Of a stretch of DNA of 64,000 bases, positions 42,497 through 50,882 are shown piece by piece (the stretch's first letter is position 1; the number at the start of each line of letters is the position of its first letter). A program made the position numbers and the translations under genes. The stretch is from Herbaspirillum rhizosphaerae_A. Lineage in GTDB: Bacteria > Pseudomonadota > Gammaproteobacteria > Burkholderiales > Burkholderiaceae_D. Below the pieces are notes generated by a model, which did not search any database, was not told the DNA's origin, and saw only the letters and a program-made list of their open reading frames with translations. The stretch is taken from the NCBI RefSeq assembly GCF_046025915.1, contig NZ_JAQQFR010000001.1, positions 475,611 to 539,610 of the forward strand, read 5' to 3'.

Positions 42497-43993
42497 ATGA
42501 CCGAACTGAATCTCAACGAAACATCGCCGATCTCATTGCCAATCTGTATCGCGGGTGAATGGCGTCTGGGCGGCGGCGATCGCTACGCCACGCTGTACCC
42601 GGCTACCGGCGAAGCGGTGGCGTATCTGAATGCCGCCAGCGTGGCCGATGTCGAAGAAGCCATCGTCGGCGCCGACAAGGCCTTCCGCACCAGCGGCTGG
42701 GCGCAAAAGAAACCGCATGAGCGCGCCATCGTCCTGTACCGCGTCGCCCAACTGATCCGCGAACGCGGCGAAGCATTGGCGCAACGTCAGCGTCTCGACA
42801 ACGGCAAGCCGATCACCGAGACACGCAATCTGGTTGGTAGCGCTGCTGCAACGTTTCAATTTTTCGCCGCTGCTTGCGAAACATTGGAAGAAACCATTAC
42901 CCCGATGCGCGGCGACAACCTGACCATGAGCGTCTACGAAGCCATGGGTGTGGTCGCGGCCATCACACCATGGAATTCGCCGATCGCCAGCGAAGCGCAA
43001 AAGATGGCGCCGGCACTGGCCGCCGGCAATGCCGTGGTGGTCAAGCCTGCCGAAGTCACGCCGCTGATGGCGCTGGAACTGGCAAAGATCTGCGAAGAAG
43101 CCGGTGTGCCGAAAGGCCTCATCAGCGTGCTGCCCGGCAAAGGCTCCGTGATCGGCGACGCCATCACGCTGCATCCGCTGGTCAAGCGCGTGTCCTTCAC
43201 CGGCGGCACCACCACCGGTAAGCACATCGCCCATATCGCCGCCGACAAGATGATGCCGGTCTCGCTGGAACTGGGCGGCAAGTCGCCGACCATGGTGTTC
43301 GAAGACGCCGACATCGACCACGCCGTGGCCGGTGTGCTGTACGGCATTTTCAGCAGCTCGGGCGAATCCTGTATCGCCGGTTCGCGCCTGTTCGTGGCGC
43401 GTAGCATTTACGACAGTTTCATGGAACGTCTGGCCGCGGGCGCGGCAGCATTGCGCGTCGGCGATCCGGCTGATGAACGCACGCAAATGGGCCCGCTGAT
43501 CACTGCGCGCCATCGCGAAGGCATCGAATCCTACGTCTCCATCGGTGTCGCTGATGGCGGCCGTATCCGCACCGGTGGTACGCGTCTTGCAGGCGATCAG
43601 TTTGCGCGCGGTTACTACTACTCGCCGACCATCATCGAAGGCGTCACCAACGATCAGCGCATCTGCCAGGAAGAGATTTTTGGACCGGTGCTGGTGGCGA
43701 TGCCGTTCGACAATGAAGAAGATTTGATCGCACAAGCCAACGACAGCGTGTACGCATTGGCAGCCGGCATCTGGACGCGTGACTACAAGAAGGCATGGCG
43801 TTTCGGCCGTGCGGTGCAAGCCGGCAATGTGTGGATCAACACCTACAAGCAGTTCTCGATTTCGACGCCATTCGGCGGCTGGCGCGACAGCGGACTGGGA
43901 CGCGAGAAAGGCCGCCTCGGCATCCTGCAATACATGGAGCAGAAGAGCATGTATTGGGGATTGAATGAGAACCCGCTGCCGTGGGCCGGCTAA
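42497..43993 (+). CDS. NAD(P)-dependent aldehyde dehydrogenase
   Basis: 498 residues. Asn in TPWNSP, glutamate in LELGGKSP and catalytic cysteine in SSGESCIAGSR, so all key residues are present. Betaine-aldehyde/hydroxymuconic-semialdehyde-type ALDH. It may oxidise the aldehyde from the ThDP enzyme or a ring-cleavage semialdehyde. Twenty bases after the AspDH gene. Confidence 0.92.
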   Translation: MTELNLNETSPISLPICIAGEWRLGGGDRYATLYPATGEAVAYLNAASVADVEEAIVGADKAFRTSGWAQKKPHERAIVLYRVAQLIRERGEALAQRQRLDNGKPITETRNLVGSAAATFQFFAAACETLEETITPMRGDNLTMSVYEAMGVVAAITPWNSPIASEAQKMAPALAAGNAVVVKPAEVTPLMALELAKICEEAGVPKGLISVLPGKGSVIGDAITLHPLVKRVSFTGGTTTGKHIAHIAADKMMPVSLELGGKSPTMVFEDADIDHAVAGVLYGIFSSSGESCIAGSRLFVARSIYDSFMERLAAGAAALRVGDPADERTQMGPLITARHREGIESYVSIGVADGGRIRTGGTRLAGDQFARGYYYSPTIIEGVTNDQRICQEEIFGPVLVAMPFDNEEDLIAQANDSVYALAAGIWTRDYKKAWRFGRAVQAGNVWINTYKQFSISTPFGGWRDSGLGREKGRLGILQYMEQKSMYWGLNENPLPWAG

Positions 43994-44000
43994 GTTAAAT

Positions 44001-44025
44001 GCGTTAAACGCGTTAATTGCGTTAA
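44001..44025. repeat. Three GCGTTAA units at nine-base spacing
   Basis: Copies at 44001, 44010 and 44019 in the 82-base gap after the aldehyde dehydrogenase. Might be a slippage product or an iteron-like binding site; no function is claimed. Confidence 0.6.
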
Positions 44026-44075
44026 TCGCCGCCGCGACCGTGAAGCATGCGTCGGGTGGCAACAAGGAGTAAGAA

Positions 44076-45047
44076 ATGGATGTATTAGGAATCGACGAAA
44101 TCACCTACGGCGCGGACGACATGCCCGCTTGCCGTCAGTTCTTCCTCGACTGGGGCATGACGCTGGCGCAAGAGAGCGCCGAGGCGTTGGTGTTCGAATC
44201 GCAAAACGGTTGCCGCGTAATCGTGCGCAACAGCGCTGATCCGACCTTGCCGCCGGCCATCGAAGCCGGTCCGACCTTGCGTGAAGTGGTGTGGGGCGTG
44301 TCGTCGGCAGACGTGCTGCCGAAATTCGCAGAACGCATCAAGGAACTGCCGGGCTACATCAATGATGGCAAGCGCGTCGGCTGTACCGATCCGAACGGCC
44401 TGGCCGTGCGCTTTCAGGTTTCGCAAAAGCGCGACGTGCAAGTCGAGTGCGCGACCATGAACACCTGGAATGAAAAGAACCGTATCAACCAGCGCAGCCC
44501 CGTGTACGACCACGCCTCGCCGATCGAAGTCGGCCACGTCGTGTTCTTCGTCAAGGACGTCAAGGCCTGCGAAAAATTCTACTGCGAGAACTTCGGCTTC
44601 GTACCGTCCGACCGCTATCCGGAACGCGGCGCTTTCCTGCGTTGCGCTGACGTCGGCGGCCACCACGACATCTTCCTGCTGCAACCGCCGGAAGCACGTT
44701 CGGGCCTGAACCACGTTGCCTTCACCGTACGCGATATTCACGAAGTTTTCGGCGGCGGCATGCACATGTCGCGCAAGGGCTGGGACACGCAACTGGGCCC
44801 GGGTCGTCATCCGATCTCGTCGGCGTATTTCTGGTACTTCAAAAACCCTGCCGGCGGCCTGATCGAGTACTACGCCGATGAAGACCAGCTCGACGCCGAC
44901 TGGGAGCCGCGTGATTTCGAACCGGGTCCGACAGTGTTTGCCGAATGGGCGATCGACGGCGGCATCGATGGCAACACTCGCCGTCAAAAGAATGCGCAAG
45001 GGCCGACAGGAAAATTTCTGACCGACCGTCAACCGACACACAAGTAA
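44076..45047 (+). CDS. VOC-family protein, type I extradiol dioxygenase-like
   Basis: 323 residues, two VOC domains as in BphC/catechol 2,3-dioxygenases. The C-terminal domain keeps the metal set: His in VGHVVFFV, His in GLNHVAFTV, Glu in GLIEYYADEDQ, plus the second-sphere His in GRHPISSAYFWYF. The N-terminal domain lacks such ligands, as usual. Likely an iron- or manganese-dependent ring-cleaving enzyme. AAGGAG precedes the ATG. Confidence 0.86.
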   Translation: MDVLGIDEITYGADDMPACRQFFLDWGMTLAQESAEALVFESQNGCRVIVRNSADPTLPPAIEAGPTLREVVWGVSSADVLPKFAERIKELPGYINDGKRVGCTDPNGLAVRFQVSQKRDVQVECATMNTWNEKNRINQRSPVYDHASPIEVGHVVFFVKDVKACEKFYCENFGFVPSDRYPERGAFLRCADVGGHHDIFLLQPPEARSGLNHVAFTVRDIHEVFGGGMHMSRKGWDTQLGPGRHPISSAYFWYFKNPAGGLIEYYADEDQLDADWEPRDFEPGPTVFAEWAIDGGIDGNTRRQKNAQGPTGKFLTDRQPTHK

Positions 45048-45068
45048 CAAGTAATTGGAGCAAGCCAG

Positions 45069-46214
45069 ATGTCTTCTTTCAAAATCGGTATTCTCGGCGC
45101 GGGCATTGGTGGTCTGACTGCCGCCATAGCGCTGTATCGCGCCGGCCATGACGTGGTCGTGTACGAGCAGTCCAAGCAATTCCTGCGCGTCGGCGCCGAC
45201 ATCAATCTCACACCAAATGCCGTGCGTGCACTCGACGGCCTTGGCATCGCGGATGCTGTACGCCGCACCGCTGCGCGCCCGACCCATCGTATCAGCCGTA
45301 CCTGGGACAGCGGCGAAGAAACCTCGCGTCTGGAAATGGGCGACACCGCCGAAAAGAAATACGGCGCACCGCAACTGACCATCCATCGCGCCGACTTGCT
45401 GGCGGCGTTGGCGGAAGTCTTCCCGGCCGAACGCGTGCAATTCGCCAAGCGTGCCGAAGCGATTGTTGAAGACGCACAAGGCATCACACTGAGCTTCACC
45501 GACGGCACCACCGACAAGGTCGACGTGCTGATCGGTGGCGACGGCATCCACTCCGCCGTGCGCAGCGCCATGTTCGGCAAGGAAAGCCCGCGCTTCACCG
45601 GCGTGGTCGCCTTCCGCGCCGTGATCCCGGCCGACAGCGTGGCGCAGGTGCCGAACCTGCAAGCCTTCACCAAATGGTGGGGCCCGAATCCGGAGAGTCA
45701 GATCGTCACCTTCCCGCTCAACTGCGGCAAGGACATTTTCATCTTCGCCACCACCGCGCAAGAAACCTGGCATCTCGAATCGTGGACCACGCCGGGCAGC
45801 GTGCAGGAACTGCGCGACAGCTACGCCGGTTTCCATCCCGACGCCACTGCACTGCTGGACGCCTGCGATGAAGTATTGAAGACCGCGCTGTACGAGCGCG
45901 ATCCGTTGCCGCACTGGTCCAAGGGCCACATGACATTGCTCGGCGACGCCAGCCATCCGATGATGCCGTTCATGGCGCAAGGCGCGGGTATGGCGATTGA
46001 AGACGCCGTGGTGCTGGCGCGTTGCCTGGAAAAAGTGACGACCGTCGACGGCATCGATGAGGCGCTGAAAACCTATCAGGAACTGCGCCTGGAACGCACC
46101 AGCAAAATCCAGATCGGTTCGCGCGGCAACAACTGGCTGCGTGAAGGCGGCAATGCGGATTGGGTGTACGGCTACGACGCCTGGGCTATTCCGCTCGAAG
46201 CCGAAACGGTCTGA
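45069..46214 (+). CDS. FAD-dependent aromatic hydroxylase (NicC/salicylate-hydroxylase-like)
   Basis: 381 residues. FAD motif GAGIGG near residues 10-15, DG motif LIGGDGIHSAVR, and GD motif LLGDASHPMMPFMAQG. Overall similarity by recall is strongest to 6-hydroxynicotinate 3-monooxygenase (NicC), including FxKWW and WVYGYD motifs. Para-hydroxylation or decarboxylating hydroxylation of an aromatic acid is expected, preparing the ring for the extradiol protein encoded just upstream. Confidence 0.88.
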   Translation: MSSFKIGILGAGIGGLTAAIALYRAGHDVVVYEQSKQFLRVGADINLTPNAVRALDGLGIADAVRRTAARPTHRISRTWDSGEETSRLEMGDTAEKKYGAPQLTIHRADLLAALAEVFPAERVQFAKRAEAIVEDAQGITLSFTDGTTDKVDVLIGGDGIHSAVRSAMFGKESPRFTGVVAFRAVIPADSVAQVPNLQAFTKWWGPNPESQIVTFPLNCGKDIFIFATTAQETWHLESWTTPGSVQELRDSYAGFHPDATALLDACDEVLKTALYERDPLPHWSKGHMTLLGDASHPMMPFMAQGAGMAIEDAVVLARCLEKVTTVDGIDEALKTYQELRLERTSKIQIGSRGNNWLREGGNADWVYGYDAWAIPLEAETV

Positions 46215-46225
46215 GGGGCTGAGCC

Positions 46226-46561
46226 ATGAGTGATTCCGAAAACAAGTCTGAGCTGATGCTGCTGACCGTGCTGCTCAAGCACGATCAGTCGAAGAATCTG
46301 GAAGACATCCAGGCGCACATGAAGAAGGTCGGCTGGTGGGATCGGTTTCCCGTCGAAGGCACGCGCGTGGTGTCGTGGACCGTGGCCATGGGCCTGGGTC
46401 AGATTGTCACGCTGGAACTGCCGCCGGCCTTGCTGCCGCTGGTGAACGTGGAGCTGGAACGCTCCGCCTGGGGTGTGTTCCGCACGGAATGCTACCCGAC
46501 TTACGATTTTGTACCTGTGCGTGAGCGTATCCGCGAGCGCGTCAAGAATGGAGGCCAATAA
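46226..46561 (+). CDS. Small conserved-looking cytoplasmic protein, unknown
   Basis: 111 residues, no signal, with an alpha/beta pattern (LMLLTVLLKHDQSKNLEDIQ ... WWDRFP). GAGGGG precedes ATG 46226. The stop overlaps the next start (TAATG at 46559-46563), so it is translationally coupled to the 77-residue protein and the Rieske gene. It may be a dimeric alpha-beta barrel (YCII/DABB-like) binding a pathway intermediate; I cannot confirm a family. Confidence 0.72.
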   Translation: MSDSENKSELMLLTVLLKHDQSKNLEDIQAHMKKVGWWDRFPVEGTRVVSWTVAMGLGQIVTLELPPALLPLVNVELERSAWGVFRTECYPTYDFVPVRERIRERVKNGGQ

Positions 46562-46794
46562 TGGTTGCAACAGTCCCAGAGGTTTATCTCAATCCCCATC
46601 AGGCGCGTCGTCGTGCGCCGACCCAGTATGAAGATCTGCTGGGCGATTCCATCGAGCGTGCCTATGGTTCGGGCATCACCGAGCTGGCGGCGCTGGTCGC
46701 GCATCTGAATCGCACCGGCCCCGGCTGCCCGTACAACAACGGCGTCTGGACGGAAGAAAATTATCAACAGGAAATCGCGCGTCTGGCTGCCTAA
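46561..46794 (+). CDS. 77-residue protein, possibly helix-turn-helix-like
   Basis: Overlaps the preceding stop by one base. The sequence (ITELAALVAHLNRTGPGCPYNNGVWTEENYQQEIARL) looks like a compact helical domain of the recombinase-like HTH kind. Proteins of this sort occur beside Rieske oxygenases; whether they bind DNA or the oxygenase is not known to me. A conserved-looking GPGCP motif surrounds the only cysteine. Confidence 0.68.
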   Translation: MVATVPEVYLNPHQARRRAPTQYEDLLGDSIERAYGSGITELAALVAHLNRTGPGCPYNNGVWTEENYQQEIARLAA

Positions 46795-46828
46795 GCCGAC
46801 AGTCCGCTTACCCTCAGGAGAATAGTCA

Positions 46829-47875
46829 ATGAGAACGACAGCCAATGATCCGGTCGATGCGGTCCTCGCCGTTGGATTGAAAGATTTGTGGTACCCGATT
46901 TGCCCATCCGAATTCGTCGCCGAGCGCCCTGTGTCGCTGCGCCGTCTGGGCAAGAAGTTTGTCCTCTGGCGTGAAGCCAACGGCGCCCTGCACGCGCTGG
47001 AAGATCACTGTCCGCACCGCGGCGCACCGCTGTCGATGGGTATCGCCATGGGCGACCGCATCGCCTGCGGCTACCACGGCGTGCAAGTGCGTTTTGACGG
47101 CGTCGTCATGAGCGTGCCCGGCAGTCCTGGCTGCAAACTGGAAGGGGCAAAAGCCACCCGTTCGTATCACGTCACCGAAGCCTGCGGCGCGATCTTCCTG
47201 TTCAATGCCAGCAGCGATATCGCCGAACCGCCGCCGCTGCGTCTGCCGGAAGAACTGACCAGCCCCGAGTATTCCAACTTCCTGTGCTACACCGAATGGA
47301 AGGGCGACTACCGCTACGTGCTGGATAACGTCATGGATCCGATGCATGGCACTTTCCTGCACAAGCAATCGCACTCGATGGCTGAAGGCGACAACACCGC
47401 CTCGTTCGGCATCCGCGAAACCGATATCGGTTTCGTGTTCGAAAAAGAAGGCCAGCGCGACGTCAACTTCGACTGGACCGAATGGGCCGACACCGATTTG
47501 CACTGGATGCGTCTGGCGATCCCGTATCCGAAGACCGGCGGCCCGGGCGGCAGCTTCGTCATTGTTGGTAGCTATACGCCTATCGTCGACAACATCGCCG
47601 CCGTCTTCCACTGGCGTTGCCGCAAGCTGACCGGCTGGCAAAAAGACACCTGGCGCTTCCTTTATCGCAATCGTCTGGAAGCGCGTCACTGGAACGTGCT
47701 GGAGCAAGACCGTGCCGTGCTGGAAGTGATGGAGCCGGACGCCAACCAGCGCGAAATGCTGTACCAGCACGACATGGGCATCGTCCGCTTGCGTCGTCAC
47801 ATGCGCAACCTCGCCAAGGAACAACTGGCGAAGGAAGAAGCCGCGCAGGAAAGCAAATCAGCAAAGGCCGCATAA
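46829..47875 (+). CDS. Rieske non-haem iron oxygenase, alpha subunit (VanA-like)
   Basis: 348 residues. Rieske cluster C61-x-H63 ... C80-x2-H83. Mononuclear iron site in NVMDPMHGTFLH with the two His, plus a later Asp. Length and lack of a beta subunit place it with the alpha-only VanA/phthalate-dioxygenase type, which demethylate or hydroxylate. Its electron donor is the PDR/VanB-type reductase at 48337. TCAGGAG before the ATG. Confidence 0.92.
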   Translation: MRTTANDPVDAVLAVGLKDLWYPICPSEFVAERPVSLRRLGKKFVLWREANGALHALEDHCPHRGAPLSMGIAMGDRIACGYHGVQVRFDGVVMSVPGSPGCKLEGAKATRSYHVTEACGAIFLFNASSDIAEPPPLRLPEELTSPEYSNFLCYTEWKGDYRYVLDNVMDPMHGTFLHKQSHSMAEGDNTASFGIRETDIGFVFEKEGQRDVNFDWTEWADTDLHWMRLAIPYPKTGGPGGSFVIVGSYTPIVDNIAAVFHWRCRKLTGWQKDTWRFLYRNRLEARHWNVLEQDRAVLEVMEPDANQREMLYQHDMGIVRLRRHMRNLAKEQLAKEEAAQESKSAKAA

Positions 47876-47879
47876 GTCG

Positions 47880-48317
47880 ATGACCACAGTCCAGATGCAG
47901 AACGTGAAGCATATCAAGACCGACAAGGTGGCCGAGCTGGCCACGGCGACGTGGTCGAATTGCCTGGTGATCGGCAATGAGATTTCCATGTCGGGCATGA
48001 CCGCGCATCCGGCTTCGCGCAACAGCGTTCTATCGACTTATGAGCAGACGCTGGTGGTGCTGGGCAAGGTGCGCGATCTGGTGGAAGCGGCCGGCGGCAC
48101 ATTGGGCAGCATCTACAAGCTGGTGATTTATGTGAAGGACATCGCGGACAAGGATGAAGTCGGCCGTGCGCGCCGCGATTTCTTCGCCGCGCCGCAGCCA
48201 TGTCCTTTCCCATGTTCGACGCTGGTGGAAGTCAGCGGCCTGGTGTTTCCAGAATTGACGGTCGAGATCGATGCATTCGCGCGGCTCGACATCGATTTGC
48301 AGCAAGCAGTGAATTAA
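47880..48317 (+). CDS. RidA-family enamine/imine deaminase-like protein
   Basis: 145 residues. YjgF/RidA fold with the family pattern (STYEQTLVVLGKVRDLVEAAGG then VIYVKDI). The usual C-terminal RVEVDAIA-type strand is LTVEIDAFA, without the canonical Arg of RidA proper, so it belongs to a pathway-specific Rid subgroup. Lies between the oxygenase and its reductase, suggesting hydrolysis of an enamine or imine intermediate. ATG 47880 is four bases after the oxygenase stop. Confidence 0.85.
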   Translation: MTTVQMQNVKHIKTDKVAELATATWSNCLVIGNEISMSGMTAHPASRNSVLSTYEQTLVVLGKVRDLVEAAGGTLGSIYKLVIYVKDIADKDEVGRARRDFFAAPQPCPFPCSTLVEVSGLVFPELTVEIDAFARLDIDLQQAVN

Positions 48318-48336
48318 TAAATTCGATAGGTTCAGT

Positions 48337-49287
48337 ATGAGCAGCTCTCTTCTTTCCGTCCGTGTCCAGGCCATGCGTTTTGAAGCGCAGGGCATCGTCA
48401 GCGTCGAGCTGATGTCGCCTGAAGGCGTGGAGTTGCCTGTCTTCGAAGCCGGTTCGCACATCGACCTGCATCTGGCCAACGGCATCGTGCGCAGTTATTC
48501 CTTGTTGAACGCGCCGGCCGAACGTCATCGCTATGTGGTCGGCGTGCTCAACGACCGTAACAGCCGTGGTGGTTCGCGCTATGTGCACGAGCAATTGCGT
48601 GTCGGAGCGACGTTGACGATTTCCGCGCCGCGCAACAACTTCCCGGTTGACGAGAGCGCCGCGCATTCGGTGCTGGTCGCCGGCGGTATCGGCATCACGC
48701 CGATCTCTTGCATGCTCAATTACCTGCGCGGCAAAGGCAAGTCGGCCGAGCTGCTGTATTGCGCGCGCTCACGTGCAGAGGCAGCTTTTGCCAACGAGCT
48801 GTTGCAACAGTCGGACGTAAACAGCCACTTCGACGCCGAGAAAGGCGGCCCGCCGGACCTGCGCGCCTTCCTCGCGAGCAAGCCGAAGGACGCGCATTTC
48901 TACTGCTGCGGCCCGACGCCGATGCTCAACGCCTTCGAAGCAATCTGCGCCGAACTCGATCTGCCCAACGTGCACATCGAGCGTTTCGCCGCCGCCGAAA
49001 ACGTTGAAGCTGTGCAAGGCGATGAATACGTCGCCGAACTGGCGCGCAGCAAAAAGTCGGTCACGGTACCGGCTGGTAAATCCTTGCTGGATGCGCTGCT
49101 GGATGCCGGTCTCGATGTCGACCACAGCTGCCGCGAAGGCGTCTGCGGCGCCTGCGAAACCAAGGTGTTGGAAGGTGAGCCGGAACATCGCGACGGCGTG
49201 CTGAGCAAGGCAGAAAAAGCCTCGAACAAGATGATGATGGTGTGCGTCTCCGGCTGTAAAGGACGCCGCCTGGTACTCGATTTATAA
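48337..49287 (+). CDS. PDR/VanB-family oxidoreductase (ferredoxin-NADH reductase of the oxygenase)
   Basis: 316 residues. N-terminal flavin domain (GSHIDLHLANGIVRSYSLLN), NAD domain (GGIGITPISCML), C-terminal plant-type 2Fe-2S domain (CREGVCGACETKVLEG plus a later Cys). This order is typical for phthalate-dioxygenase reductases. It delivers electrons from NAD(P)H to the Rieske oxygenase. Last gene of the cluster; a terminator follows at 49404-49434. Confidence 0.92.
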   Translation: MSSSLLSVRVQAMRFEAQGIVSVELMSPEGVELPVFEAGSHIDLHLANGIVRSYSLLNAPAERHRYVVGVLNDRNSRGGSRYVHEQLRVGATLTISAPRNNFPVDESAAHSVLVAGGIGITPISCMLNYLRGKGKSAELLYCARSRAEAAFANELLQQSDVNSHFDAEKGGPPDLRAFLASKPKDAHFYCCGPTPMLNAFEAICAELDLPNVHIERFAAAENVEAVQGDEYVAELARSKKSVTVPAGKSLLDALLDAGLDVDHSCREGVCGACETKVLEGEPEHRDGVLSKAEKASNKMMMVCVSGCKGRRLVLDL

Positions 49288-49403
49288 GGAGCTTCCGATA
49301 AAGCATCGCTAGCCGTGTTGCGCCAACTTGCCGTGCATTCGCACTGTCTGCGTCGGCGCGCCTTGCTATCGATACTTTCTCGACACCTCTATGTAGTGCT
49401 TAG

Positions 49404-49434
49404 AAATGCCCGCGCAAGCGCCGGGCATTTTTTT
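49404..49434 (+). terminator. Rho-independent terminator of the catabolic cluster
   Basis: AAATGCCCG/CGGGCATTT with a nine-base loop that can itself pair, followed by TTTT. Confidence 0.85.
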
Positions 49435-49501
49435 GAGCCAGAACATTTTGTGGAACGTTGATTCATGGGTGAAACAAAGGCCTGGTTCAACGCTCCGCGA
49501 A

Positions 49502-49637
49502 CCTGTTCAAGGTCCGTAGCGAGAGGCCATCAGCTGGTGGCGCCCGGAGCGCAAAAACCGGAGTGTACTTGGGTACACGAGGATTTTGAGCACCGGACGA
49601 CGCCAGATCATGGCCTCGCAGTAGGACATTGGGCAGG
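49502..49637. repeat. 136-base imperfect palindrome upstream of the porin gene
   Basis: The two arms (each about 66 bases) align when one is reverse-complemented, centred on GTGTACTTGGGTACAC at 49563-49578. Shared blocks are GGCCAT, CTGG, CCGG, CAAAA and GTGTAC. Could be a repeat element of the BIME type or an RNA structure in the porin leader; 86 bases separate it from the porin ATG. Confidence 0.75.
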
Positions 49638-49722
49638 TTAAAGGATTCACCTTTCATCGGCGCGGGGCAGATGAGAGCAGTGAACGCGGCGTCAGCCGTG
49701 CTTAATTGAAGGGGAGTTTTTC

Positions 49723-50808
49723 ATGAAGAAGGTACTCTTTGCCGTCGCCGCCACCGGCTTCGCGGCAAGCGCATTTGCCCAAAGCAACGTGACGATCTAC
49801 GGTAGTCTGGACGCAGGCGTGGCATACATCAACAACCTCGGCGGCGGTTCCGTTACACGCCTGGATCAGGGCACTATGCAGCCGGACCGTATTGGTTTCC
49901 GCGGTAGTGAAGACTTGGGCGGTAACCTGAAGGCCAACTTCCAGCTGGAAACCGGCTTTTACACCGACACCGGCAGCCAGCCGACAGCAGGCAAGCTGTT
50001 CAACCGCTACAGCACCGTCGGCCTGTCCGGCGACTTCGGCGCGGTGGTGATGGGCCACATGCCTGATATCGTGTTCGACTACGTCGGCAAGCTGTCCAAT
50101 GGCTATCAACTGACCAACTGGTACCTGTTCCACCCGGGTAACCTGGACAGCCTGGCCAACACCTACCAGTCCGACAATGCAGTGCGCTACACCACACCGA
50201 CCTGGTCGGGCTTTCAGGCGAGCGCGATGTACGGCTTCGGCGAAGTGGCGGGCGACAGCGGCAACGGTCGCAACATTAGCACCGGCGCTACTTACACCAA
50301 TGGTCCGTTGCGCGCAGCGTTCGCTTATTCCAAGCTGAACAATCGCGCCGCCGGCTATGCAGGTGCTTTCCTGTCGAGCGTCGGCCTGGGTACTGCAGCG
50401 ACCGTCTTCAACAGCCTGACGACAACGGCCGGCGGTATCGGTTACACCATCGGCAACGTGCGTCTGAACACCGACTACACGCAAGTCAAGATCGCCTTGC
50501 CTACCGGCCGGACACCGAAACAAAAGAACTTCGATCTGGGTGCCGCATGGCGCTACGCAACGGCTGACACACTGAACGTCGGCTACAGCTTGTCCAAGCT
50601 GGAAGGCGCACGCTGGAACACGGTCAGCCTGAGCAACGTGCATGCCTTGTCGAAGCGCACCGAGCTGTACGCGCAAGTGGCGTACCAACGTGCAGGCGGC
50701 GATGCGAAGTTTGCCGTCATGAACGGTACGGGGGCAGGCGGTGCAACCGGCGTGTCCGGTGGTTCCGGTCAGATGGTGACGACCTTAGGCATGCATCACT
50801 CGTTCTAA
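49723..50808 (+). CDS. Gram-negative general porin
   Basis: 361 residues. Signal peptide (cleavage after AFAQ-S near residue 20), opening SNVTIYGSLDAGVAYINNL typical of the betaproteobacterial OmpC-like family, and C-terminal Phe (HHSF) for outer-membrane insertion. Expected trimeric 16-strand barrel. It sits behind the terminator of the catabolic cluster, so it is separately transcribed; it may still serve uptake of the aromatic substrate. Confidence 0.93.
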   Translation: MKKVLFAVAATGFAASAFAQSNVTIYGSLDAGVAYINNLGGGSVTRLDQGTMQPDRIGFRGSEDLGGNLKANFQLETGFYTDTGSQPTAGKLFNRYSTVGLSGDFGAVVMGHMPDIVFDYVGKLSNGYQLTNWYLFHPGNLDSLANTYQSDNAVRYTTPTWSGFQASAMYGFGEVAGDSGNGRNISTGATYTNGPLRAAFAYSKLNNRAAGYAGAFLSSVGLGTAATVFNSLTTTAGGIGYTIGNVRLNTDYTQVKIALPTGRTPKQKNFDLGAAWRYATADTLNVGYSLSKLEGARWNTVSLSNVHALSKRTELYAQVAYQRAGGDAKFAVMNGTGAGGATGVSGGSGQMVTTLGMHHSF

Positions 50809-50830
50809 GTCGCAGTCAATGTAGTAGTGC

Positions 50831-50870
50831 AACCCGGCGCCGACCGACATCCCGGCGCCGGTTTGTTTTT
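50831..50870 (+). terminator. Rho-independent terminator of the porin gene
   Basis: Stem AACC-GGCGCCG/CGGCGCC-GGTT with one bulged base, followed by TGTTTTT. Confidence 0.75.
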
Positions 50871-50882
50871 GGGGGGAAGAAG

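Noticed and set aside
33204..49287. Indole-3-acetate (iac) or nicotinate (nic) degradation cluster
   Set aside because: A Rieske enzyme with reductase or a NicC-like hydroxylase is shared, but the diagnostic partner genes of those routes are missing and the ThDP, AspDH and Rid genes do not belong to them.
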